Below are positions 25,028 to 34,249 of a stretch of 48,719 bases of DNA, in pieces; position 1 is the stretch's first letter; each line of letters opens with the position of its first letter. The stretch comes from Hyphomicrobiales bacterium (GTDB lineage Bacteria > Pseudomonadota > Alphaproteobacteria > Rhizobiales > Rhizobiaceae): positions 12,273-60,991 of the forward strand of contig UCEZ01000043.1 in assembly GCA_900471525.1 (NCBI GenBank), read 5' to 3'. Below the pieces are notes generated by a model, which did no database searches, was not told the DNA's origin, and saw nothing but the letters and a program-made list of their open reading frames with translations. The position numbers and the translations under genes were made by a program.

Positions 25028-26308
25028 TTGAAGAACAATCCAGGTTTCAATACGCTCGCCATTCATGCAGGAGCACAGCCCGATCCGACCACCGGAGCCC
25101 GGGCGACGCCGATCTACCAGACGACGAGCTTCGTCTTCAACGATGCTGATCACGCCGCCTCGCTGTTTGGCCTGCAGGCTTTCGGCAACATCTACACCCG
25201 TATCATGAACCCGACGCAGGCCGTGCTCGAGGAACGCGTGGCGGCACTCGAAGGCGGCACGGCGGCACTGGCGGTCGCCTCCGGTCATGCGGCACAACTG
25301 CTGGTGTTCCACGCCATCATGAGCCCCGGCGACAATTTCCTCGCCGCACGCCAGCTCTACGGCGGTTCCGTCAATCAGTTTGGCAATGCCTTCAAGTCCT
25401 TCGACTGGCAGGTCCGCTGGTTCGATACGGCGGATATTGCCTCGTTCGAAAGCCAGATCGACGAGCGCACCAAGGCGATCTTCATCGAGAGCCTCGCCAA
25501 TCCCGGTGGCACTTTTGTCGATATTGCAGCGATTTCTGAGGTCGCCAAGAAGCACGGCTTGCCCCTGATCGTCGACAACACCATGGCGACGCCCTATCTG
25601 ATCCGGCCGATCGAGCACGGTGCCGATATCATCGTGCATTCGCTGACCAAGTTCATGGGCGGCCACGGCAATTCGATGGGCGGCGTGATTGTCGATGGCG
25701 GCACGTTCGACTGGTCGAAATCCGGCAAGTATCCGATCCTGTCCGAGCCGCGCCCGGAATATGCCGGCATGGTGCTGCATGCGACCTTCGGCAACTTCGC
25801 CTTCGCCATCGCCTGCCGGGTACTGGGCCTGCGCGATTTCGGACCGGCCATTTCACCGTTCAACGCTTTCCTGCTTTTGACCGGCATCGAAACACTGCCG
25901 CTTCGGATGCAGCGCCATTGCGACAATGCGCTTGCCGTCGCCACGTGGTTGAGCACGCATGACAAGGTTGCCTGGGTCAAATATGCAGGTCTGGAGAGCG
26001 ACACCAATCATACGCTTCAGCAGAAATACTCCTCGAAAGGCGCCGGCGCGGTCTTCACCTTCGGCTTGAAGGACGGTTACGAGGCCGGAAAACGCTTCGT
26101 CGAAGGACTGGAAATGTTTTCGCATCTCGCCAATATCGGCGACACGCGCTCCCTGGTGATCCACCCGGCATCGACCACGCATCGGCAGTTGACGGCGGAG
26201 CAGCAGACGGCGGCCGGTGCAGGCCCGGAGGTCGTTCGCCTGTCAGTCGGCATCGAGGATGTCGCCGACATCATCGCCGATCTGGAGCAGTCGCTGGCGA
26301 AAGCCTGA
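25028..26308 (+). CDS. metY: O-acetylhomoserine sulfhydrylase (PLP enzyme)
   Basis: A 426-residue PLP-dependent Cys/Met metabolism enzyme. Seen: TLAIHAGAQPDPTTGARATP, YQTTSFVFND, YTRIMNPTQAVLEERVAALEGG, VASGHAAQ, and the PLP lysine in HSLTKFMGGHG. The length (about 425) fits MetY rather than the shorter MetZ. It makes homocysteine from O-acetylhomoserine and sulfide in the cytoplasm. The start is the TTG at 25028, with GGGAGG eight bases before it; an earlier in-frame TTG at 25010 overlaps that site. A hairpin GCCCG...CGGGC lies upstream but no SAM riboswitch fold is recognisable. Confidence 0.92.
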   Translation: MKNNPGFNTLAIHAGAQPDPTTGARATPIYQTTSFVFNDADHAASLFGLQAFGNIYTRIMNPTQAVLEERVAALEGGTAALAVASGHAAQLLVFHAIMSPGDNFLAARQLYGGSVNQFGNAFKSFDWQVRWFDTADIASFESQIDERTKAIFIESLANPGGTFVDIAAISEVAKKHGLPLIVDNTMATPYLIRPIEHGADIIVHSLTKFMGGHGNSMGGVIVDGGTFDWSKSGKYPILSEPRPEYAGMVLHATFGNFAFAIACRVLGLRDFGPAISPFNAFLLLTGIETLPLRMQRHCDNALAVATWLSTHDKVAWVKYAGLESDTNHTLQQKYSSKGAGAVFTFGLKDGYEAGKRFVEGLEMFSHLANIGDTRSLVIHPASTTHRQLTAEQQTAAGAGPEVVRLSVGIEDVADIIADLEQSLAKA

Positions 26309-26363
26309 CGCCAATACGGGATAGCTGACTTTTCGGCCGTCCCTCTTTTCCTGCGGAGCTTGC

Positions 26364-26708
26364 ATGACCCACGCGCTGACATTCGATCCGACGGCTCTCG
26401 AACCTGAAGTGGGCGCGCCGGCACCCGATCGTCTGATCTCTGGCACACCAAAATTCCGCACATGGAATTTCGAGGAAGCCGAAGGCGGCATTTACGCAGG
26501 AATCTGGGAGGCGACACCGGGGAAATGGCGCATCGTCTATGACGAATGGGAGTATTTCCACATCCTGTCCGGCGTCTCGATCGTCACCGAAGATGGTGGC
26601 GCCGAAACGCATCTGAAGGCCGGCGACAGCATGATCCTCAGACCTGGCTTCAAGGGAAGCTGGGAAGTGATTGAAACGACTCGCAAGGACTATGTCATTC
26701 GGCTTTAG
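26364..26708 (+). CDS. Cupin domain protein (EutQ/DUF861-like)
   Basis: A 114-residue single cupin. It has SGTPKFRTWNFEEAEGGIYAGIWE-like entry strands, GKWRIVYDEWEYFHILSGVSIVTEDGG and the second cupin motif AGDSMILRPGFKGSWEV. The first motif has E-x-H-type residues (DEWEYFHI) but the full metal triad of dioxygenase cupins is not evident. Such proteins are often induced small enzymes of uncertain substrate. It lies 55 bases after metY and may be cotranscribed. Confidence 0.85.
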   Translation: MTHALTFDPTALEPEVGAPAPDRLISGTPKFRTWNFEEAEGGIYAGIWEATPGKWRIVYDEWEYFHILSGVSIVTEDGGAETHLKAGDSMILRPGFKGSWEVIETTRKDYVIRL

Positions 26709-26825
26709 GCAGAGCGCCGAGGCTTGCCAAAAACTGCCGAAAAGCACAGTCTGGCGTAAATGAGGCTGCTGTCCGGCAGGTGCCGGCCGGCTGGATTGCC
26801 GAACAAACCGGGAAGGTCGTGTCAG

Positions 26826-27584
26826 ATGCAATCGACCGCTCGCGACCACGCCCTCATTTGCCGGGGCTGTTGGGACCAGATGCACATGCCGATTCCTATC
26901 CGGGGTCCGCTGGCGGTTCCGTTTCGCGTCTGCGGCATCACGCGGAGCAAGATGAACCCAAACATCTGCACGATTTGCGAACGGTCTTTTCGCTACGTCA
27001 AAAAGCAGCGGCACATTTCCGCCACCGCCACGATCGTGTTTGCCGACATCCGTGGCTATACCCATTTGTCCGAACAGATGGACGCCGTCACTTTAAGCGA
27101 CATCGTCAGCGCTTTTCAGGATCAATGCGCTGAGGCCATCTGGGCTCACGATGGGATCGTCAACAAGCAGATGGGTGACGGGCTGATGGCGATCTTCAAT
27201 TTTCCGATCAAAATCGAGCGCCATGCCGAGGCCGCAATAGCCGCGGCCATCGACATCCAGCGGCGCTGCGCTTCGGTGCTTGAGGAAATGAAGACGCGCG
27301 GTGCAGCGCTACCGATCGATGCGCTGGGCGTGGGCGTGGGCGTTCACACCGGTCAGGTCGAAATTGGAGAGTTTTCAAGTTTCCGCAGCGACTTCACGGC
27401 GATTGGCGGCACGGTAAACCTGACCGCCAGGCTTGAATCCCAAGCGGCGGCGGGCGAGATCCTGGTTTCGCCCGAAGCTGCGGCAGAGGCGCAGAATCTT
27501 ATGACCTCCGCTGCTACGCGGCAGCTGGTGCTCAAAGGCATCGAGCATCCTGTGCAGGCCCATGTTCTGACCTCAGGACACTGA
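26826..27584 (+). CDS. Class III adenylate/guanylate cyclase with N-terminal Cys-pair domain
   Basis: A 252-residue soluble cyclase. Residues 12-51 have two CxxC pairs (C12/C15 and C48/C51) around MPIPIRGPLAVPFR and RSKMNPNICTICE, likely a zinc-binding module. The cyclase domain (about 66-235) keeps both metal aspartates (D74 in FADIRGYT, D118 in MGDGLMAIF), K114, and transition-state N198 and R202 in TVNLTARLE; the usual IGD is IGG. Thr at 191 fits a group where adenine-contact Asp is replaced by Thr. It should form a homodimer making cAMP. GGAAGG precedes the ATG at 26826. Convergent with the P450 gene. Confidence 0.9.
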   Translation: MQSTARDHALICRGCWDQMHMPIPIRGPLAVPFRVCGITRSKMNPNICTICERSFRYVKKQRHISATATIVFADIRGYTHLSEQMDAVTLSDIVSAFQDQCAEAIWAHDGIVNKQMGDGLMAIFNFPIKIERHAEAAIAAAIDIQRRCASVLEEMKTRGAALPIDALGVGVGVHTGQVEIGEFSSFRSDFTAIGGTVNLTARLESQAAAGEILVSPEAAAEAQNLMTSAATRQLVLKGIEHPVQAHVLTSGH

Positions 27585-27602
27585 CCGGCGCATGGCACGC
27601 CT

Positions 27603-28850
27603 CTACCACTCCAGTTCCAGCCGCTCCAATCCGTGGAAATGATAGCTGTCCTTGACCTGCGGCTCGCCTTTCAGCCGTAGTCCCGGCAGGCGTTCGAAAA
27701 GGATCGGCAGCGACAGTTTCAGTTCCAGCCTTGCGAGCGGCGCGCCGATGCAGAAATGCAGGCCGGCGCCGAAGGAAACATGGGCGCCTTCGTTGCGGTC
27801 GGGACGGAAGGTGAGGGGTTCGGAGAATTTCTTCGGATCGACATTGGCGGCTGCGAGCAGCAGGCCGATCTTGTCGCCCTTTTTCAGCTGGATGCCGTCG
27901 TCGAGTTCGATATCGGAGAGCGCGTAGCGCTGGAAAACGTGAAGCGGCGCAGCGTAGCGCATACATTCCTCTATCGTCCGCTCGGCGGCAGCGTCATTGG
28001 AGAACGCCAGCTCGGCGGACGTGCCGGTCTCGAGCAAAACGCGCACGGCGTTGCCAAGCTGGTGCACCGTCGCCTCGTGGCCGGCATTGAGCAGAAGCAC
28101 CGCCGTCGAGATGAGCTCGTTGTCGGACAGCCGCTCGCCGTCTTTCTCGGTCGTGATCATGTGTGTGAGCAGATCATCGGAAGGGTTGTCGCGCTTCCAG
28201 TCTATGATGCTCTTCAGATAATCGCTGAACTCGGCGGATGCCTGATTGGCGTCGAGTTCGGTCTCAAGTGTCGGGTTGAACATGTACATGAGCACCATGC
28301 GGTGCGACCAGTCGAGCAGCTTTGGCGCCATATCCACCGGCACGCCGAGCATGCGGGCGATCACAGTGACGGGGATGATTTCGGCATAGGTTTTGAGAAG
28401 CTCGACCTCGCCGTCCTTCTCAAAGCCGTCGATGAGCGAATGGGAAAGGGCGGCGATTTCAGGTTTCAGCTGCTCGATCTGGCGCGAGACGAAGGCGCGG
28501 TTGACCAGCGTGCGAAGCCGTGTATGCGCAGGAGGTTCGAGTTCGAGCAGCGAATAGGCCTCCAGCCGGTCGAAATCCTCAAGGTGCGGCTTGGGTTCCG
28601 GCAAGCCAAGTTCCTCGCGGGTCGCCACATGCAGGATCTGCCGGCCGAAGCGGCGGTCGCGCAGGAGGCCGTTCACCTGATCATAGCCCGCGAAATACCA
28701 TTGCTGCCTTTCTTCCCAGAAGAATGCCGGACATTGATCGTGTAGTTCGGCGTAGGAGACCAGCGGGTTCTTGTAGAAGGCGGGATCACGGACGTCGATG
28801 CTGACGTTTCGGGTCGAGGGAGTGACGGATATGGCAGAGGGTGCGGGCAT
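27603..28850 (-). CDS. Cytochrome P450
   Basis: A 415-residue soluble bacterial P450. The I-helix oxygen-activation motif is LLNAGHEATVHQ (AGxET-like with A in place of the first T), the ExxR motif lies in TIEECMRYAAPLHVFQRYA, and the heme cysteine is in HVSFGAGLHFCIGAPLARLE. Class I electron transfer from a ferredoxin is expected, but no ferredoxin or reductase gene lies beside it. The substrate is unknown; similar rhizobial enzymes are annotated only as P450. It converges on the cyclase gene with 18 bases between. Confidence 0.94.
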   Translation of the reverse strand: MPAPSAISVTPSTRNVSIDVRDPAFYKNPLVSYAELHDQCPAFFWEERQQWYFAGYDQVNGLLRDRRFGRQILHVATREELGLPEPKPHLEDFDRLEAYSLLELEPPAHTRLRTLVNRAFVSRQIEQLKPEIAALSHSLIDGFEKDGEVELLKTYAEIIPVTVIARMLGVPVDMAPKLLDWSHRMVLMYMFNPTLETELDANQASAEFSDYLKSIIDWKRDNPSDDLLTHMITTEKDGERLSDNELISTAVLLLNAGHEATVHQLGNAVRVLLETGTSAELAFSNDAAAERTIEECMRYAAPLHVFQRYALSDIELDDGIQLKKGDKIGLLLAAANVDPKKFSEPLTFRPDRNEGAHVSFGAGLHFCIGAPLARLELKLSLPILFERLPGLRLKGEPQVKDSYHFHGLERLELEW

Positions 28851-29067
28851 TTGGCATTCTCGCTGGATGAAACAACGTGCGTAGGTTTCCGATCTAGTGC
28901 GGATGCCTGATGGTCGACAAGGAGATTGTCAGGCCCATGCCAGATTTTGCCATCTGGAAAATCGCAGCGCAGGCGTCGGAAAAGCGCTCATTTGCTGGAT
29001 GGCGCTTGCCTTGCGGTGTGACATGGCTATTTCATGGGCGATGAACCGCAATGACCAGAGAGAGACG

Positions 29068-29919
29068 ATGGCTCGATCGCAAACCAGCCTGTCAGCGGGC
29101 ATTCTGGCCGCCATCCGCGGGAAGCGTGTCTCACTTGCGGGCAGGGACCCGGCAGGCGAGCGCGGCGACACCGTCATTGCCTCCTATAACATCCACAAAT
29201 GCGTCGGCACCGACAGCCGCTTCGATCCCGGCCGCACCACCGAAGTGATCACTGAAATCGGCGCCGATATCATCGCCCTCCAGGAGGCCGACCAGCGTTT
29301 CGGCGAGCGGGCAGGCTTGCTCGACCTTGAACGGCTGCACCGCGACTGTCACCTGATTGCAGTGCCCATCGCCGCCTTTTCCGCAAAAGGACACGGCTGG
29401 CACGGCAATGTGCTGCTTTTGCGCGAGGGCGCCGTTGCCAAGGTTCATCAGTTGAAACTGCCCGGCGTCGAGCCACGTGGCGCGCTTGTCGTCGATCTCG
29501 ACTTGAAGGCGGGGCCATTGAGGATCATTGCCGCTCATTTCGGCCTGCTCAGGCATTCCCGGGCCCGGCAGGCGGAGGCGATCATCGCGGCCATCAGCGA
29601 AGCAGAGGAGCGGCCGACGCTGTTGATCGGCGATCTCAACGAGTGGCGGACAGGGCGTCGGTCGGCGCTGAGTTACCTCAGCCCGGTCTTCGATCATGCC
29701 GCAACGGCAGTACCGAGCTTTCCCTCGCGGTTCCCGCTTTTGGCGCTCGACCGCGTGATGGGGAGCCCGCACAATCTGGTCACCGCTGTGGAGGTGCACA
29801 ATACGCCGCTCGCCCGCGTGGCTTCGGATCACCTACCGATCAAGGCCTATATTGATCTCAAGGCTGCACTCGGCGGTGGCGAAAATCTGATCGAAGCGGT
29901 TTCCGCCGCTCGACCCTGA
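29068..29919 (+). CDS. Endonuclease/exonuclease/phosphatase (EEP) family protein
   Basis: A 283-residue EEP-fold phosphodiesterase. Motifs: VIASYNIHKCVG (Asn), DIIALQEADQRF (metal Glu), HGWHGNVLL, IAAHFGLLRHSRARQ, LIGDLNEW (Asp/Asn) and SDHLPIKAYI (Asp-His). These are the catalytic residues of the family, so it should be active on a phosphodiester or sphingomyelin-like head group; the substrate is unknown. It starts at ATG 29068 after an AGAGAG; an in-frame ATG at 29041 is possible. The PLD-family gene follows after 18 bases, so the two form an operon. Confidence 0.91.
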   Translation: MARSQTSLSAGILAAIRGKRVSLAGRDPAGERGDTVIASYNIHKCVGTDSRFDPGRTTEVITEIGADIIALQEADQRFGERAGLLDLERLHRDCHLIAVPIAAFSAKGHGWHGNVLLLREGAVAKVHQLKLPGVEPRGALVVDLDLKAGPLRIIAAHFGLLRHSRARQAEAIIAAISEAEERPTLLIGDLNEWRTGRRSALSYLSPVFDHAATAVPSFPSRFPLLALDRVMGSPHNLVTAVEVHNTPLARVASDHLPIKAYIDLKAALGGGENLIEAVSAARP

Positions 29920-29937
29920 CGGACAGGTCGTCGTTTC

Positions 29938-31497
29938 ATGCGCGCCTACATCGTCGCTCTGTCCATTTTTGTGTCCGGCCTGTTGGCGCTGATCGCCGTC
30001 TATGCCTATGGCCGCTTCGGGCGGCGATTACAGGGACCTGCATCGAGCGCCTTGCGGCCAGAAAGCGATCAAACTGAACTCGACCGGCTGGCGGCGCCCC
30101 TGCTTGACGAGCATGAAGGTCTCAACGGCATTTCGCTGATCTCCGACAACATGGCCGCCTTTGCACTCAGGGCTGTGTCGGCGCGCAAGGCCGGACGCAG
30201 CCTCGACCTGCAATATTACTACTGGAAGAACGACCTGACCGGGCGGATGCTGACGCGTGAGGTGCTGTCCGCGGCCGATCGCGGCGTTCGGGTGCGCCTG
30301 CTGCTTGATGATATCAATGCCGGTCTGCATGACCGTATGTGCCTGTCGCTCGATGGTCATCCGAATATCGAGGTTCGCCTGTTCAATCCGAGCCGGGCGC
30401 GGACCGATCGCTTCAAGCGCGGCTTCGAGATGATGCTGAGACCCTTCCGCGCCACGCGGCGCATGCACAACAAGCAGTGGATCGCCGACGGCCGCCTGGT
30501 GATCGCCGGCGGCCGCAATATCGGCAATGCCTATTTCGATGCGGATGAACAGTCGAATTTTCGCGATCTCGATGTCTGGATGCTGGGACCTGTCGCCGAC
30601 GACGCGGCGGTGGTCTTCGATGGCTACTGGAACAGCCCTGTCGTCTTGCCGATCGGCTCGCTGCGCACGCCGCGCACGCATTATCTGCCGGCTTTCAGGG
30701 AGAAGCTTGAAAGGATCGCCGCAACGCCCGGCGGTCGGCATTATCTGACACACGCTGACAGGGTCATGCAGGAGGGTGGCCTGTTGCCGGCAAAGGCGAA
30801 GCTTCATTGGACAAGCGATGCCAGGCTCGTGTCGGATCCGCCCGAAAAGGCGTTTCTACAGAAACGCAACAACTGGATCATGCGGGAGTTGTTGCCGGTT
30901 CTGACGTCGGCGCAACGGGATGTCCGGGTGATTTCTCCCTATTTCATACCCGGCACTTTGGGTATCGCCGAAATCGCCAAGCTCGTTGAGCGGCAGGTCA
31001 AGGTCGATGTGTTGACGAATTCTCTGGCGGCAACCGACGTCGCGGCGGTTCATGGTGCTTATGCCAATTACCGCAAGGCGTTGTTGAAGAGCGGCACGAC
31101 ATTGTTCGAGCTGAAAGCTGTCCACGAATTCGGCGATCCGCAACGCATGTCGCTGTTCGGTTCGCGCGGTGCCAGCCTGCACACCAAGGCGTTTACCGTC
31201 GATGGAAAGACCGGGTTCGTCGGGTCGATGAATTTCGATCCACGCTCGGCGTCGCTGAATACAGAGATGGGGGTGCTGTTTACCCATCCGGCGCTGGTGG
31301 AGGAAGTGGACGCGATCTTCGACGAGGAAACAAGCCCGGCAAACAGCTTCCGGCTGTCGCTTGAAAAAGGACGTCTTTGCTGGCGCGACAGGGAAGATAA
31401 TGAGCCGCGCATGCTTCGCAGCGAACCGGAGGCGGGTTTCCTGCGCCGTCTGACGGCCGGGATCATTCGCATCCTGCCGATCGAATCGCAGCTCTGA
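29938..31497 (+). CDS. Phospholipase D-like / cardiolipin synthase-like protein
   Basis: A 519-residue PLD-superfamily protein anchored by one N-terminal helix (IVALSIFVSGLLALIAVYAY). It has two HKD motifs, HNKQWIAD near residue 180 and HTKAFTVD near 415, each followed by the usual G..N stretch (GGRNIGNAYF and GSMNFDPRS). Both sites look complete. Members make cardiolipin or hydrolyse phospholipids; the LDLQYYYWKNDLTGRML start of the domain is typical of the ClsC/YmdC-like group. Paired with an EEP phosphodiesterase upstream, which suggests lipid or lipid-linked substrate remodelling at the membrane. Confidence 0.92.
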   Translation: MRAYIVALSIFVSGLLALIAVYAYGRFGRRLQGPASSALRPESDQTELDRLAAPLLDEHEGLNGISLISDNMAAFALRAVSARKAGRSLDLQYYYWKNDLTGRMLTREVLSAADRGVRVRLLLDDINAGLHDRMCLSLDGHPNIEVRLFNPSRARTDRFKRGFEMMLRPFRATRRMHNKQWIADGRLVIAGGRNIGNAYFDADEQSNFRDLDVWMLGPVADDAAVVFDGYWNSPVVLPIGSLRTPRTHYLPAFREKLERIAATPGGRHYLTHADRVMQEGGLLPAKAKLHWTSDARLVSDPPEKAFLQKRNNWIMRELLPVLTSAQRDVRVISPYFIPGTLGIAEIAKLVERQVKVDVLTNSLAATDVAAVHGAYANYRKALLKSGTTLFELKAVHEFGDPQRMSLFGSRGASLHTKAFTVDGKTGFVGSMNFDPRSASLNTEMGVLFTHPALVEEVDAIFDEETSPANSFRLSLEKGRLCWRDREDNEPRMLRSEPEAGFLRRLTAGIIRILPIESQL

Positions 31498-31670
31498 TCC
31501 GCATTTACCGATTTTTCACCCTGAAGAACCGAAAGCCTGTGTGAAAAGGCGAAAAAAACCGACCGGCGCTCTATCCCGCCCGTTAGAACCCGCTAAAGGA
31601 TCAATGTGAATGCACCGGGATGGCAATATCGTGGCTTCGGCCGGGTATTAACGTTATGCAGAGTTCGCGA

Positions 31671-31703
31671 CTTGAAGTGGGGTACTTGGACACTCTATGT
31701 ATG
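31671..31703 (+). promoter_or_regulatory. Candidate heat-shock-type promoter for clpP
   Basis: CTTG at 31671 and the stretch TCTATGTATG at 31694-31703 resemble the alphaproteobacterial sigma-32 pattern CTTG...CyTATnTnnG, with one mismatch and a spacer of 19 instead of 17-18. It lies 70 bases before the clpP start. A sigma-70 reading (CTTGAA, 17 bases, TCTATG) is equally possible. Confidence 0.35.
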
Positions 31704-31772
31704 GGCAAGAGATATTCCCGATGATTCCCGGTGCGCAAAAGGGTTTGCGCACCAGCTAGACAAAGGTTTGAC

Positions 31773-32405
31773 ATGAGAAATCCCGTTGATACCGCCATGG
31801 CTCTGGTGCCGATGGTCGTTGAACAGACCAATCGCGGCGAACGTTCCTACGACATCTTCTCGCGCCTTTTGAAGGAGCGCATCATCTTTTTGACGGGTGC
31901 CGTGGAAGACCACATGGCAACGCTGATCTGCGCGCAGTTGCTGTTCCTCGAGGCTGAAAACCCGAAGAAGGAGATCGCGCTCTACATCAATTCGCCGGGC
32001 GGCGTCGTCACTGCCGGCATGGCGATCTACGATACGATGCAGTTCATCAAGCCTGCCGTTTCGACGCTTTGCATCGGCCAGGCTGCCTCGATGGGGTCGC
32101 TGCTTCTTGCCGCCGGCCACAAGGATATGCGTTTTGCGACGCCGAACGCGCGCATCATGGTTCACCAGCCGTCGGGCGGCTTCCAGGGCCAGGCATCCGA
32201 CATCGAACGGCATGCCCGCGATATCCTGAAAATGAAGCGCCGTTTGAACGAAGTCTATGTCAAGCACACCGGCCGGACCTATGAAGAGGTTGAACAGACG
32301 CTTGATCGTGACCACTTCATGACTGCGGACGAAGCCCTGAGCTGGGGTGTCGTCGACAAGGTCATCACCTCGCGTGAGGCCATGGAAACGGCCGAGCAGG
32401 CGTAG
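31773..32405 (+). CDS. clpP: ATP-dependent Clp protease proteolytic subunit
   Basis: A 210-residue serine protease that forms the 14-subunit Clp chamber. The catalytic triad is visible: S106 in GQAASMGS, H131 in IMVHQPSGG and D180 in LDRDHF. The start at 31773 ([13 protein letters not shown]) is followed by the short propeptide region [17 protein letters not shown]. It works with ClpX, encoded next, to degrade tagged or damaged proteins and cell-cycle regulators. Rhizobia often carry more than one clpP; this is the copy linked to clpX and lon. Confidence 0.97.
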   Translation: MRNPVDTAMALVPMVVEQTNRGERSYDIFSRLLKERIIFLTGAVEDHMATLICAQLLFLEAENPKKEIALYINSPGGVVTAGMAIYDTMQFIKPAVSTLCIGQAASMGSLLLAAGHKDMRFATPNARIMVHQPSGGFQGQASDIERHARDILKMKRRLNEVYVKHTGRTYEEVEQTLDRDHFMTADEALSWGVVDKVITSREAMETAEQA

Positions 32406-32707
32406 TTTTCAAGCTTTTGTGTGCGGATAGATGCAATTGTGACACATTTGTATCCGTCATGGGGCTTTATCCGCAGGCCAAAGCCGTTAATATCGACCGT
32501 TAATGCTATGTTGAAGTTTGAAGTCCTAGCATTCGGTATTCGGTGGGAGATTCGTTGCTGCCGGACATCAAACATGGTTGTTTGAAGCCGGTTCGTACTC
32601 CCGAAAGCGCCGTCTCTTTGCGCATGAACGCGGAAGGAATTGCGGAGCGGGTTGAGTAGTCCGTTTCACCTTGTCTGAGGTGTCCGGCGTGCTGGAAGGA
32701 AAGTGAT
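32406..32707. other. 302-bp clpP-clpX intergenic region
   Basis: No convincing gene and no terminator is seen, so read-through from clpP to clpX is possible. The octamer CCGTTAAT is repeated directly at 32484-32491 and 32497-32504. Near 32564-32590 a short dyad around AAACA...TGTTT is present. A separate clpX promoter is likely but I cannot define it. Confidence 0.4.
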
Positions 32708-33985
32708 ATGAGCAAAGTCAGCGGTAGCAACGGCGGTGACTCTAAGAATACCCTTTATTGTTCCTTCTGCGGCAAGAGCCAGCATGAGGTCCGCAAACTG
32801 ATTGCCGGACCGACGGTGTTCATCTGCGATGAATGCGTCGAACTCTGCATGGACATCATCCGCGAAGAGAACAAGACCTCGATGGTCAAGTCCCGTGACG
32901 GCGTTCCGACGCCGCAGGAGATCATCAAGGTTCTCGACGAATACGTGATCGGCCAGCAACAGGCCAAGCGTATCCTGTCGGTCGCTGTCCACAATCATTA
33001 CAAGCGCCTGGCCCATGCCGCCAAGGGCACCGACGTTGAGTTGGCGAAATCCAACATTATGCTCGTCGGCCCGACCGGTTGCGGCAAGACCTATCTGGCG
33101 CAGACGCTGGCGCGTATCATCGACGTGCCGTTCACCATGGCCGATGCGACGACGCTGACCGAAGCCGGTTATGTCGGCGAGGACGTCGAAAACATCATCC
33201 TGAAGCTGCTGCAGTCGGCCGACTACAATGTCGAGCGGGCACAGCGCGGCATTGTCTACATCGACGAAGTCGACAAGATTTCGCGCAAGTCCGATAATCC
33301 GTCGATCACCCGCGATGTCTCGGGCGAGGGCGTGCAGCAGGCGCTTCTGAAGATCATGGAAGGCACGGTTGCTTCCGTACCGCCCCAAGGCGGCCGCAAG
33401 CATCCGCAGCAGGAATTTCTGCAGGTTGACACGACCAACATCCTGTTTATCTGCGGCGGTGCCTTTGCTGGCCTCGACAAGATCATCTCGGCACGCGGCG
33501 AAAAGACCTCGATCGGCTTCGGTGCTGCGGTGCGTGCGCCGGAAGATCGCCGTGTCGGCGAAGTTTTGCGCGAACTGGAGCCGGAAGACCTGGTGAAATT
33601 CGGTCTCATCCCGGAATTCATTGGCCGTCTGCCCGTTCTGGCAACGCTTGAAGACCTAGACGAACCGGCACTGATCCAGATCCTGTCGGAACCGAAGAAC
33701 GCGCTGATCAAGCAGTACCAGCGCCTGTTCGAGATGGAAGACGTGGAACTGACCTTCCACGAGGATGCGCTGCGCGAAATCGCCAAGCGCGCCATCATCC
33801 GCAAGACCGGTGCCCGTGGCCTGCGTTCGATCATGGAGAAGATCCTGCTCGACACCATGTTCGAACTGCCGACGCTGGAAGGTGTCCGCGAAGTGGTCAT
33901 TTCCGACGAAGTCGTGAAGGGCTCCGCCCGCCCGCTCTACATCTATTCGGAGCGCTCGGAAGAGAAGGCCAACGTTTCGGCGTGA
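32708..33985 (+). CDS. clpX: ATP-dependent Clp protease ATPase subunit ClpX
   Basis: A 425-residue AAA+ unfoldase. The N-terminal zinc-binding domain has C18, C21, C40 and C43. Walker A is GPTGCGKT (121-128), Walker B is IVYIDEVDK (D186, E187), and the IGF-type loop that docks on ClpP is present as TSIGFGAAV. The Arg-finger and sensor regions ([16 protein letters not shown]) are intact. AAGGAAAG stands about seven bases before the ATG. It ends in a strong terminator, so lon is transcribed separately. Confidence 0.98.
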   Translation: MSKVSGSNGGDSKNTLYCSFCGKSQHEVRKLIAGPTVFICDECVELCMDIIREENKTSMVKSRDGVPTPQEIIKVLDEYVIGQQQAKRILSVAVHNHYKRLAHAAKGTDVELAKSNIMLVGPTGCGKTYLAQTLARIIDVPFTMADATTLTEAGYVGEDVENIILKLLQSADYNVERAQRGIVYIDEVDKISRKSDNPSITRDVSGEGVQQALLKIMEGTVASVPPQGGRKHPQQEFLQVDTTNILFICGGAFAGLDKIISARGEKTSIGFGAAVRAPEDRRVGEVLRELEPEDLVKFGLIPEFIGRLPVLATLEDLDEPALIQILSEPKNALIKQYQRLFEMEDVELTFHEDALREIAKRAIIRKTGARGLRSIMEKILLDTMFELPTLEGVREVVISDEVVKGSARPLYIYSERSEEKANVSA

Positions 33986-34008
33986 TCCGCACTCGACTTA
34001 AGTTGAAG

Positions 34009-34034
34009 AGGCCCGCCACGTGCGGGCCTTTTTT
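34009..34034 (+). terminator. Intrinsic terminator after clpX
   Basis: A perfect eight-base-pair stem AGGCCCGC / GCGGGCCT with loop CACGT, followed by five Ts, 24 bases after the clpX stop. Confidence 0.93.
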
Positions 34035-34249
34035 ATGGGGCAAATTGCAGGTACGACTGTCGCTGCTGCCTGCAAAGAAGAACAGGTGAAGCCAAAAAGG
34101 CGCGGCAGCCTTGCATATTCAGCATGGCTTCGATCCGCCAAAAGTCTTACCGCGGGACGTTGCCGCCTCGTGGATAATCAGTAGAATCGGCGATTGCTAA
34201 AATCAGCCAAGAACGCAATTATGTAATGATTCTATGTCGGCGTGTCCTG

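Noticed and set aside
32484..32504. CtrA-like TTAA pair before clpX
   Set aside because: The two TTAA elements are nine bases apart, not the seven of the CtrA consensus.
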